NCBI RefSeq assembly: GCF_002305875.1
Contig: NZ_CP022098.1
Span: 6,138,001-6,202,000, forward strand
Length of the DNA: 64,000 nt
Origin: Cystobacter fuscus
Lineage (GTDB): Bacteria; Myxococcota; Myxococcia; Myxococcales; Myxococcaceae
Reading direction: 5' to 3'
Part shown: positions 25,909 through 33,248 of the stretch, piece by piece
Layout of the letters: each line of letters begins with the position of its first letter
Numbering within the stretch: the stretch's first letter is position 1
Notes under the pieces: model-generated
Databases searched by the model: none
The model's input: only the letters and a program-made list of their open reading frames with translations
Told to the model about the DNA's origin: nothing
Made by a program: the position numbers and the translations under genes

Positions 25909-26394
25909 TGCAAGCTCCTGGTCCGTGTGCAGGACACCGCGAGGTATGCCCAGACGGGAATGATGGGCACGAGGCCCGGGGGAATGCTGGATGCAGATGG
26001 GCAGACAGTCTTCAACCCCTGTATGCCTTTCCCCTGACGCCAGTGTTCCACAGGCGCGCCTGTCCCGGCGGGTGGTGGACTTCTAGCACGGTTGCCAATG
26101 CGTCCGCTATAACGGATATTCCTCCGCCACGTTTCCATGAACCCCCGCGCTGCTCCTCGCGAGCGAGTTCCGGGTCACATCTCCGGCGCGGTCACCTGGC
26201 TCCTCGAGAGCAACATCCTGCTCGCCCAGGGGAAGGCTGCGGAGGCCCGCGGGGTGGCGGCGCTCGGTGTGCGCGAGTTGGAGGAGACACGTGGCCTGGG
26301 CACCTACGCGGTGGCCATGCGCCTGGGTTGCCGGTGAAGCTATCTACTTCTCTCGTCCTTCAGGCTTCCACGCCTGTCCGGCATCGTTGCCCTG
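25909..26394. other. Intergenic region between the porin operon and the first toxin gene
   Basis: Divergent promoters for the porin/liv operon and the toxin-immunity pair must lie here. The only open stretch is the remnant at 26137-26337. TCCGCTATAACGGA at 26103-26116 is an imperfect inverted repeat (12 of 14 positions). No clear -35/-10 was identified. Confidence 0.35.
26137..26337 (+). pseudogene. Remnant of a TPR-type protein
   Basis: A 66-codon frame whose residues 20-62 read like one TPR-type helix pair (LLESNILLAQGKAAEARGVA, LEETRGLGTYAVAMRLG). That wording resembles the C-terminal repeats of myxobacterial Ser/Thr kinases with TPRs, but no kinase or further repeats are present, so it is probably a leftover. 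It lies directly before the toxin gene. Confidence 0.3.
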
Positions 26395-27609
26395 GTGCGA
26401 CTCACCACCGGGTGGCTTCATCAATTGAGCTGGCTTGCACTCCTGTTGCTCCTCACGGGATGCGCTGCGCGGTTTCCCTCCACGGCTCCCCGGTGGTACG
26501 GGCAGAGCAGTTCTCGGACCGTCGACATCGACGTCGAGGCGGCCACGCCTCGTCAGGCGGAGGCGCTGCGACGCGGCGGCATCCAACTGCCTCGGGTCTC
26601 CGAGCGGACCGCTGACCCCCGCGAGCATCGTGATTTCATCGATCTCCGAGTCACGGCTGTGGGCTTTGGCCTCACCGAGGGTGGCTATCTCCTCTACTGC
26701 GAGGGGTTACCGCTGCCCGTCCTCATCCCGGAGTCCCAGGTCGACCTGGGAGTGACGAGCGCCGAGCCGCTTCATGCCTCCATCTACCCGGACCGGGACA
26801 CCGCCCTGGCGGATCTGGCGGTCAGCGCCTCGGAGGCAGGACAGCCGAGGTATGCGTGGTACCGGGGAGCGGGGGGCGCGCTCGTCGTGCCCACCCTCTT
26901 CTCGCCAGCCACCACCCCGCGCATTGCTCGGACGATGCTCGCGGTGCGCACGCACCTGGCACAGACGACCCAGCACGAGCTGAAGGTGCTGTTGTTGACC
27001 CTGACGGGCACCAAGGTCCTTCAGGGCGTTTTCTCCCGTGTGCTGAAGGTGGGCGCGGAGCCGCAGCCCCGTCCGGTTTCCAGGCAGGAGGTTCCTGGCG
27101 CCCATCCCCCGGCAGCGCGCCCACCCGCGCCACAAGCCGCTCCACCCGCTCCGGACCCTGTTCTCGCCCCAACAGCGCCCGCTCCGATGCCGGGTTCTCC
27201 CGCTCCATCACCGGGCCTGGTCCAGGCGCTTTCGGGTGGCAATCCGACACCGCAGGTGGCTCCTGGTCTACGCTTGCCTCGAGATGCTGCGGTCAAGCCA
27301 ACAGTGCCTGGGGTCAAGCCGCTGCAGCGGCCTGTTGGCTCCAGTTCCACCCAGAATGCGCAACTCCAGGCGGACATCCAATACCTACGACAGATAGGCG
27401 CCACGAACATCCGGGTCAATCAACAACAAATCACGTACAATAATGGCCAGCGCGTCGGAGTCAACCGGCCGGATTTGCAGTTCGACCATCGAGGTCGCCA
27501 CTATCACGTGGAGTACGATACACCCCTGTCGGGTCGTGGCCCCGGTCATCAGTCCCGCATCACCTCCAATGATCAGGACGCCGCGGTCATTCTCCTGATT
27601 GTTCCCTAA
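26395..27609 (+). CDS. Lipoprotein toxin candidate, SitA-like architecture (copy 1)
   Basis: A 404-residue product from GTG 26395. The leader LSWLALLLLLTGC ends in a lipobox. Residues 45-225 are a domain shared with the paralogue at 60189-61409 (VTAVGFGLTEGGYLLYCEGL, YPDRDTALADLAVSA, LLLTLTGTKVLQGVFSRV). A Pro/Ala linker (about 225-320) leads to a compact 85-residue C-terminal domain with IGATNIRVNQQQI, RVGVNRPDLQF, YHVEYDTP and SGRGPGHQSRI...SND. The conserved Asp, Glu-x-Asp and Arg/His pattern suggests a nuclease, by inference only. The immunity-like gene follows after 17 bases. A lipid anchor, a constant N-terminal part and a toxin-like end recall SitA toxins passed between myxobacterial outer membranes. 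Confidence 0.7.
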   Translation: MRLTTGWLHQLSWLALLLLLTGCAARFPSTAPRWYGQSSSRTVDIDVEAATPRQAEALRRGGIQLPRVSERTADPREHRDFIDLRVTAVGFGLTEGGYLLYCEGLPLPVLIPESQVDLGVTSAEPLHASIYPDRDTALADLAVSASEAGQPRYAWYRGAGGALVVPTLFSPATTPRIARTMLAVRTHLAQTTQHELKVLLLTLTGTKVLQGVFSRVLKVGAEPQPRPVSRQEVPGAHPPAARPPAPQAAPPAPDPVLAPTAPAPMPGSPAPSPGLVQALSGGNPTPQVAPGLRLPRDAAVKPTVPGVKPLQRPVGSSSTQNAQLQADIQYLRQIGATNIRVNQQQITYNNGQRVGVNRPDLQFDHRGRHYHVEYDTPLSGRGPGHQSRITSNDQDAAVILLIVP

Positions 27610-27626
27610 AGGATGAGGCCCATCGA

Positions 27627-28355
27627 ATGAGCGAAGACCTGAACGGACTACTCCTGGGAGACCGCTGGGCGCCGGTCACCTCGGACATGGGCTTCCTGGA
27701 GACCGATGTGGAACGGGCTGCCCGTGCTCTCTCGTCATGGCAGGGAGGGCTGTGGGCGTCCGAGGGCGTCATCGTGACTGCTCGGCCAGTGGATGGCTCG
27801 CTGGAGCAGGTCCTCTCCGCCCTGCTACCCCTCTCCGGTGGGGAGAAGCAGCGGCACCTCTTCATTCCGACGCGCAGTGCCTGGACGGCATATGTCGACA
27901 ATGGGTACCGGGGCACCGATGCCGTGAGCGCCATGTCCTACCTGGCCCAGGTCTTGGGCTGCCGGGGCATGCGAGTGGGCGCGGTACCCCACACCCTCCG
28001 CGAGGACAAGGGGCGTTATGGCGTCGTCGCGCTGGAGGTGTATGGCCCACGGCAGACGGACTGGCTCAACTACCTCCGCACCCTCTACGCCATGAACGAT
28101 GGAGGCCGCTGGGTCTTCGGCCAGTCCGGAGAGCCCTTCCCGTTCGAGAAGCTGGCGCGCTATCAGGCACGCAAGGTGAGGGACCGCTTCACCCTCGACA
28201 TACTCGAGGAGTACCTGCTCCACCTGGGGCTGTCCCCCTTCCAGGAGGACTTCTACCTGCCCCAGGGTGCTAAAGCCTGGCTCGTGGAGAAAACGGGGTC
28301 CTTCTTTTCCGCGCAGAAGGAGTACACCCTTGCTCAGGCCCGCGAGGACTTTTGA
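27627..28355 (+). CDS. Candidate immunity protein for the lipoprotein toxin (copy 1)
   Basis: A 242-residue soluble protein without signal peptide or membrane segment, behind a GGATGAGG site. It begins LNGLLLGDRWAPVTSDMGFLETD and contains LFIPTRSAWTAYVDNGYRGTD, SYLAQVLGCRGMRV, DWLNYLRTLYAMNDGG and FGQSGEPFPFEKL. Two paralogues with the same motifs are at 59440-60168 and 61418-62155, each beside a toxin paralogue at 60189. Tight linkage to the toxin gene (17 bases) and co-duplication indicate the antitoxin or immunity partner, in the role of SitI. No domain name is assigned. Confidence 0.7.
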   Translation: MSEDLNGLLLGDRWAPVTSDMGFLETDVERAARALSSWQGGLWASEGVIVTARPVDGSLEQVLSALLPLSGGEKQRHLFIPTRSAWTAYVDNGYRGTDAVSAMSYLAQVLGCRGMRVGAVPHTLREDKGRYGVVALEVYGPRQTDWLNYLRTLYAMNDGGRWVFGQSGEPFPFEKLARYQARKVRDRFTLDILEEYLLHLGLSPFQEDFYLPQGAKAWLVEKTGSFFSAQKEYTLAQAREDF

Positions 28356-28413
28356 CGCCTGGCATGTGGCCTGCCGTCAGAATCCTCCGAGTTCCACGCC
28401 GGGGGCGCGCGCA

Positions 28414-28429
28414 GCCTCGCCAGCGAGGC
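28414..28429. terminator. Hairpin between convergent genes
   Basis: GCCTCGC-CA-GCGAGGC is a perfect 7-base-pair stem in the 113-base gap between the convergent immunity gene and the Uma2 gene. It has no T-run; a bidirectional terminator role is inferred from position. Confidence 0.35.
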
Positions 28430-28468
28430 CAGGCAACTCTGGTAGGATTTGGGAGAAGACGCTCGAGG

Positions 28469-29059
28469 TCAGGGCCGGGGCGCCGGGGGAATGGATTTCG
28501 GAGCCCAGAGCAGCCCCAATTCCAGCGGCTCGGCGTCGAAGGGCTCGGCGCGGATTGTCTCGTCCCCCGTGTGACGAGCGGCCAGCGTCCAGCCATTCCT
28601 TCCCCGGCGGTACACCTCGAGGGAGTGGGCGCGGGGGTCCACGAGCCAGGAGTGGCTCACGCCTTCCTGGTGATAGAGGGCGGGTTTGCGCCCCCGATCC
28701 AGCGCGGCCGTGGACGGGGAGAGCACCTCGCACACCCAATCGGGCGCGACGTCGAAGAAGGGGTCATCCCGCTCCAGCAGCCCGGGCACCCGCTCCCGGC
28801 GCCAGCCCGCCAGATCCGGCACCAGCACCTGGCGGCCCAGGTGCAATTCCGGTTCGAGCAGGAGCCACCATCCCCCGGGTCCCCCCTGCCCGAGGTCGAA
28901 GGTATTACCCAACCGGGCCCCGAGCACCGTGGCCGCTCGGGCATGCCACTTCGCCGGCCGGGGGAAGGCCCACAGCTCGTCGTCGATGATTTCCCCCACC
29001 CATCCGGGCGGAAGGGCCTCGATGTCCTCGTAGGTGGCTGGACGCCTTCCCCGACCCAT
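28469..29059 (-). CDS. Uma2-family (DUF820) PD-(D/E)XK nuclease-fold protein
   Basis: A 196-residue protein with GAGGAGCGGAC before ATG 29059. Uma2 landmarks appear in order: YEDIEALPPGWVGEIIDDELWAF, HARAATVLGARL, VLVPDLAGWRRER (catalytic Asp), and DWVCEVLSPSTAALDRGRKPALY (Glu and downstream Lys), then WLVDPRAHSLEVYR. The fold is that of restriction endonucleases; the family's cellular role is not settled. It stands alone, convergent with the immunity gene. Confidence 0.88.
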   Translation of the reverse strand: MGRGRRPATYEDIEALPPGWVGEIIDDELWAFPRPAKWHARAATVLGARLGNTFDLGQGGPGGWWLLLEPELHLGRQVLVPDLAGWRRERVPGLLERDDPFFDVAPDWVCEVLSPSTAALDRGRKPALYHQEGVSHSWLVDPRAHSLEVYRRGRNGWTLAARHTGDETIRAEPFDAEPLELGLLWAPKSIPPAPRP

Positions 29060-29166
29060 GTCCGCTCCTCACCCTGGCGCTCCCGCCAGACTCCTCCCAT
29101 CATACCGGAGGGGGTGACATGGGTGGTAGGATCGAGCGACAGATGGAACGCGGCGCGGCGCTCGCA

Positions 29167-29670
29167 CTACTTGCCCACCACCGTGTAGGCCAGTTCCTCG
29201 CCACCGCCGTACACGGCGAACTGGAACGGGGCGCCGGGGTCCGTGCTGTCGACCAGCAGCTGCAACCCGCCCAGGTCGGTGAACTGAGACGTCCAGGAGT
29301 CCACCTTGTTCGGGTCCGCGAGCACATACACGCCAGGCGCGGTCTCGACGAGCGGGAACTGGGCGCGGGCAATCGCCTCGCCCTTGGATGAGAAGGCCGT
29401 CAGGGTGGTCACGTTGCTCTTGAGCTTGGGGGGCCGGGTGCTGGAGCCCTTGAGGACAATGGCGATCTCGGAACTGCCCTCGCTGAGGGTGACGCCGCCG
29501 TTCGTGGACAGGAGTTGCCACGTAAAACCGCCCGAGAACGTATAGCCACGGCCTCGCACGGTGTCGTCGTAGTACTCGCCCTTCACCGAAACCGTGGGCC
29601 TGGGGCAGGCCGTGAGCATGACGATCGCGAGCACCGACACGGCCTTCAATACCAGCTTGGACATCTGCAT
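29167..29670 (-). CDS. Small lipoprotein of unknown function
   Basis: A 167-residue protein from ATG 29670 (TTGGAGA 9 bases upstream; ATG 29664 also in frame). The leader SVLAIVMLTAC ends in a lipobox Cys followed by Pro-Arg. The mature part is beta-rich (YYDDTVRGRGYTFSGGFTWQL, SEGSSEIAIVLKGS, GVYVLADPNKV, PFQFAVYGGGEELAYTVVGK). It is not recognised. It is divergent from the YtkA-like remnant, with 320 bases between. Confidence 0.65.
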   Translation of the reverse strand: MQMSKLVLKAVSVLAIVMLTACPRPTVSVKGEYYDDTVRGRGYTFSGGFTWQLLSTNGGVTLSEGSSEIAIVLKGSSTRPPKLKSNVTTLTAFSSKGEAIARAQFPLVETAPGVYVLADPNKVDSWTSQFTDLGGLQLLVDSTDPGAPFQFAVYGGGEELAYTVVGK

Positions 29671-29996
29671 GGGGCTGTTCTCCAAAAAAGGGGGGGCTAC
29701 ACCCGGATTCGTTCTGGGCGAAGTGTCGTAATGCAGACTCCATGCCAAACACCGGTTTGTCCGTCTTCACAGGGAGAAATCGGGTTGCTGATTGTTCTTG
29801 GATGCACTGGTTGTTGCCACGGGAGCAGCGGCGGGTCTGGTGTTGTTGCTTCCACCGCAACGCGCGCTCTCACCGCGAAGAAGTCCATGGGTCGCGGGAT
29901 GCCTGGGCGGTGCCCTTTTGTTGCTTGCCCGTTCCCACGCATTGGGCGTCCATCGGCTGCATCACCACACTGGTCCTTGCTGTTCTCGCCGTAACC
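29671..29996. other. Divergent intergenic region with hydrophobic open stretch
   Basis: About 325 bases between the lipoprotein gene and the YtkA-like gene. A hydrophobic run (ALVVATGAAAGLVLLLP and WVAGCLGGALLLLARSH) is open in the frame that later carries the YtkA-like domain. It may be the end of a lost membrane gene, or chance. A promoter for the small lipoprotein must lie at the left side. Confidence 0.25.
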
Positions 29997-30526
29997 ATGG
30001 CCATGCGTCTTCCCGCTCGCCTCGCCAATGTCCTGCTCTCCGTCCTACTCGCCTGCGCGTGCTCTCCCGGGTCCGAGAGCCTGGCACGGCTCCCGATGCC
30101 GGAGGAGACACCGCGAGCGGGCTGGTGCGGCTCGAGGCGGGCTTCGAGGGGACGCTGCAACCGCGCGGCAACAGGCTCCGCATCCACGTGACGGACACCG
30201 CCGGGACACCGGTGGAGGCCACGCGGGTCTCCGTCAGCCTGTGGATGCCCGGACACGGCCATGGTGCGCCCGCGCCCGCCGTCACCCGCGAGGCGCGCGG
30301 GGACTATCTGGCCACTGTGGACTTCACCATGCCGGGCACGTGGACCGTCACCATCCAGGTGGACACGGAGGGGGCAGGGCTCGCAGCTGCTTCGCCTGCT
30401 TCTGGGCCTCCGGGCATTGCGGAGTGGCTTGGAATTGCACCACCCCGCGAGTTGCTCGGCACGGTATTCGCGGGCGAGCCGAGGTGGTCGGGCGGTCCAT
30501 TCGCGAAGGCGCAGGAGTATTGGTAG
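29997..30526 (+). pseudogene. YtkA/FixH-like lipoprotein, frameshifted and cut at the 48-bp repeat
   Basis: ATG 29997 or 30003 opens a lipoprotein leader (LANVLLSVLLAC) in one frame. From about 30080 the coding sense passes to another frame with GLVRLEAGFEGTLQ, RIHVTDTAGTPVEATRVSVSLWMPGHGHG and DFTMPGTWTVTIQV, the immunoglobulin-like YtkA domain. One missing base near 30080-30095 explains the break. After QVDTEG the homology stops exactly where the 48-base direct repeat begins (30372), and the frame runs on into unrelated sequence to 30526. So the gene is both frame-broken and truncated by recombination. Confidence 0.6.
30372..30419 (+). repeat. 48-bp direct repeat, left copy
   Basis: The sequence starting GGGCAGGGCTCGCAGCTGCT and ending CTCCGGGCATTG is identical to 35030-35077. 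In the right copy it is the antisense of codons for CPEAQKQAKQLRALP at the end of the rhomboid gene. Here it abuts the truncated YtkA-like gene. The two copies enclose the T6SS effector block. Confidence 0.9.
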
Positions 30527-30537
30527 AATGGCGCGCC

Positions 30538-30862
30538 GTGGGCCATCCCTTCATCGAAAACACGACGCCATTCGTGTTCGAGCCGCTCCCGTTGGCGGAC
30601 GAGCAGATGCGTCCCGTGTTCACGCTGGTAGTGAAGGCCACGTTCGCAATGCGGCCAGGCAAGGAGCCGGTGCTCGCCAGCGAGCAGGTTCCGCTCTGCC
30701 TCGCGGGGCAGCGCTGGAAGGGCTCGGACACGGCCAGCTACCAGTACGAGCCAGAGGGGCCTTCATCAAGCCCGCGACGGATGTGGTCCTGGTGGGGCAT
30801 GCGCATGCGCCTCGTGTCGGGACGCGCGAACTGCTGGTATCGCTGCGAGTGGGGCCAGTGAA
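30538..30862 (+). pseudogene. DUF2169-family T6SS adaptor remnant
   Basis: From GTG 30538 the frame reads GHPFIENTTPFVFEPLPLADE, LVVKATFAMRPGKEPVLA and CLAGQRWKGSDTASYQYEPEG, the N-terminus of DUF2169 proteins that accompany PAAR-like tips of type VI systems. At about 30770 the sense moves to another frame (AFIKPATDVVLVGHAHAP, RELLVSLRVGPVKK). It ends there although the family usually has over 300 residues; it runs straight into a DUF4150 fragment, so an internal deletion fused the two. Confidence 0.65.
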
Positions 30863-31148
30863 GAAGAAAGCCGGTATGTCTGAAGGACTCAAACTTCAGT
30901 ACCAGCACGGGAGACGAGGCCGGGACGGCTGGTGGTGGCGTGGCCTCGGGGAAGACGAAGGGCAAGGCGGAGTTCGTCAACTACTCGTTCGACGTGCTGT
31001 TCGAGGGGAAGAACGTGGCGCGCTCCTTCGACCTGATGCTGCACAACGACAAGAACACCCCCCCTTCCCGCTGCTTCAGGGGCCCGTCGTCTCGGTGGGT
31101 GGCCGCAAGTCGGACCCTACCTGCCCGGAGTGTGGGGACAAATACTGA
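30863..31148 (+). pseudogene. DUF4150 (PAAR-like) C-terminal remnant
   Basis: Beginning at LKDSNFSTSTGDEAGTAGGG it matches the later part of DUF4150 PAAR-like proteins: KGKAEFVNYSFDVLFEGKNV and ARSFDLMLHNDKNTPP, then after a frame change in a run of seven C near 31060, FPLLQGPVVSVGG...CPECGDKY. The first half of the domain, including its start, is missing. PAAR-like proteins sharpen the tip of the T6SS spike, so this copy should not work. Confidence 0.6.
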
Positions 31149-31189
31149 GGGCCTCCGCCCGGAACGGAAAGTCACGCGTGGGGAGAGAC

Positions 31190-31702
31190 ATGGGAGCCAG
31201 GCAAGAGGAGCAGTCGACCCGGGCACCTGACGTGGAGGAGCGCATCCGCGAGCCCCGCCGGGGGTGGGTGGTGCGTGTCGAGGCCGGTCACCAGGTCTGG
31301 GTGGACTACCCGGGGAATGTGCGGGGGCCCCTAAAGGCCCGCACCTCGGCTACTCTGGACCTCGACGCACTGAAGCTGTTGCCGCCTGTCTGGCCGGAGG
31401 CGCTCCTGCTCTTCGCGGATGGGGACCCCGCGCAGCCCGTGCTGCTCATGCTGCTGGAGCCGACCAGCAACACGCCGCTCACGGATGCACTGCTGGCCCA
31501 GCCTCTCTCGCGGGTACCCGCCGAGGCACGGGTGGACGGTGAGCGGGTGGTCATCACCGGGCGCAAGGAGGTCGTGCTAGAGTGTGGCAAGGCCAGTCTC
31601 ACCCTGCGGCGGGACGGCACGGTGGTGCTGCGAGGCGTCAACTTGGTCTCCGAGGCGGAGGAAGTCCACCGCATCCGTGGGCGCAAGGTTCGCATCAACT
31701 GA
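31190..31702 (+). CDS. DUF6484-like T6SS-associated protein
   Basis: A 170-residue protein with GGGGAGAGAC directly before ATG 31190. It contains RRGWVVRVEAGHQVWVDYPGN, TLDLDALKLLPPVWPEALLLFADGDPAQPVLLMLLEP and ITGRKEVVLECGKASLTLRRDGTVVLRG, the beta-repeat ending shared with VgrG-like and DUF6484 proteins of T6SS effector loci. It is intact, unlike its two upstream neighbours, and lies 30 bases before the AHH gene. It is likely a carrier or adaptor for the effector. Confidence 0.6.
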   Translation: MGARQEEQSTRAPDVEERIREPRRGWVVRVEAGHQVWVDYPGNVRGPLKARTSATLDLDALKLLPPVWPEALLLFADGDPAQPVLLMLLEPTSNTPLTDALLAQPLSRVPAEARVDGERVVITGRKEVVLECGKASLTLRRDGTVVLRGVNLVSEAEEVHRIRGRKVRIN

Positions 31703-31732
31703 GTCCTCCGGAGCCCTTCCGGAAGGGAAGCC

Positions 31733-32612
31733 ATGTCCGAGAAACAACACACCCTCGATGATGAGAACCTCCCTGGCCGACACAAGCAGGCTGGGGGCGT
31801 GGAGGGGGGGGGCGTGCCTCAACAGGCACATCTCCAAGGTCGAGCGGAAGAACTCCTGCAGCCACCGCTGGCAGGCCTACCAGCGGGCCCGGGGCGACGC
31901 GGCGCTGTACAACTGGCCGGCCTATAAGGCACTGGCAAAGCTGGACGGAAAGGTCGCGACGGCGGCACGCACGGACAAGGAGGGAAAGCTCTTCCCGCCT
32001 TGGTATGCCTTCGAGATCCCCGCTCCGGGGCAGCGGCAGGACAAGCCCGAGGGCGGCACGTGGGATCTGGACCATGGCGATAACTTCCAGGCGAAGTGCT
32101 ACCGGCCCTACTGGCATGAAGCCAACCACATCATCCCCAACAGTTCGCTCCGCAAGGTACTGGTCGACGTGGGCAAGGGGATGAATGACCCGGGCCGCAT
32201 CTCCATGGCCATTCGGGGGCGGCTGCTCAACGTCCAGTACAACCTCAACCACAAGGTGAACATGATCCTGTTGCCAATGGACGAAGCGGTGGCCAACGCC
32301 CTCCAGCTCCCGCGCCATCGGCAGACGGCCTTTCTGTGCTCCCATGTAGCTTACAGCCGCAACGTCGAGACCCAGCTGAAGGACATCTTCAAGGCCCTGG
32401 TCAAGGACCCCATCCGCGAGCACAAAGTCCCGAAGTACAAAGACTGCAAGGACGCGCTGGAATCGCTCTCCAAGCGGCTCTACGAAGCCATCAAGAAAGC
32501 AGGCAAGCGGGGAACGGGCTCACTGGACGAGATGCAGGACAAGGACTTCGCCAGGCCTACGCAATCCCAGACGCCAAAGCCTCCGAAGAGCGGCAAACCC
32601 CCAGGGAGCTGA
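31733..32612 (+). pseudogene. AHH-type nuclease effector, frame broken near the start
   Basis: The expected start is ATG 31733 (GGAAGGGAAGCC; MSEKQHTLDDE), but the rest of the protein is in the next frame from about 31760. A restart at ATG 31758 would give 284 residues without a ribosome site. The body has CLNRHISKVERKNSCSHRWQ, and the nuclease signature HEANHIIPNSSLRKVL followed by VQYNLNHKVNMILLP and RHRQTAFLCSHVAYS, the order of HNH/Endo VII-type AHH domains. AHH domains are DNase toxins. It is followed by an Imm11-type gene, so this was an effector-immunity pair. Translation from the restart cannot be excluded. Confidence 0.6.
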
Positions 32613-32635
32613 ACTTCCTCGAATCCCACTCCGCC

Positions 32636-33235
32636 ATGAACTTCTTCCATATCGAAACGATGGGCGACCCGAACGACGAGAGCCTGTGCTTCCTCCACGA
32701 CGTTGTGGAGGGCACGGCCCGGGATTCGGCGAGATACTCGCTGGGCAAGCCGTTGCTGTCCGTCTACCCGAAGGAGCCCAAGCTCTTCATGAGCCCGGAG
32801 AGCCGGGGGATGAAGCTGGCCGACCTTCTTGGCAACACCGAGGGCATGCTGGTTGTTTCGAAGGCCCTCCGGGAGACCATCGAGAAGCATTGCCAAGGGG
32901 TCGAAATCGAGTACCTGCCCTTCACCCTCTATGACCACCGGAAGCGTGTCCACAGCCAAGACTACTGCATCGTCAATCCAATTGGTTCCCTGGATTGCCT
33001 TGATGAGGCGGCGAGTGGGGTCCAGTACGGCTCCGAGGGTAGTGTCATCGACATTGGGGAAATCGTACTCGACCGGAACAAAGTGAAGGACGCGCCACAG
33101 CTATTCCGGGTCAAGCAGCGGCCGAGCCAGTACATCCTCGGTGTCAAGCTGGCCCGCGAGATATATGACCGGGACTTCACCAACGTCCTGTGGACGGAGC
33201 TGCGCTTCAGCGACAGTCCCCGCGATGTCACCTGA
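32636..33235 (+). CDS. Imm11-family (DUF1629) immunity protein
   Basis: A 199-residue protein from ATG 32636, 23 bases after the AHH gene. It shows Imm11/DUF1629 features known from the MXAN_0049 type: an N-terminal YFIE-like segment (FFHIETMGDPNDE), LADLLGNTEGMLVVSKALRETIEK, and DIGEIVLDRNKVKDAPQLFRVKQRPSQYILGVKLAREI. It probably neutralises the AHH nuclease encoded just before it. The gene is intact although the toxin frame is broken. Confidence 0.75.
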   Translation: MNFFHIETMGDPNDESLCFLHDVVEGTARDSARYSLGKPLLSVYPKEPKLFMSPESRGMKLADLLGNTEGMLVVSKALRETIEKHCQGVEIEYLPFTLYDHRKRVHSQDYCIVNPIGSLDCLDEAASGVQYGSEGSVIDIGEIVLDRNKVKDAPQLFRVKQRPSQYILGVKLAREIYDRDFTNVLWTELRFSDSPRDVT

Positions 33236-33248
33236 GCGGGGCAGTGTC

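Noticed and set aside
28267-28989. Plus-strand frame of 240 codons after the immunity gene
   Set aside because: Antisense to the Uma2 gene, Pro/Arg-rich and without motifs.
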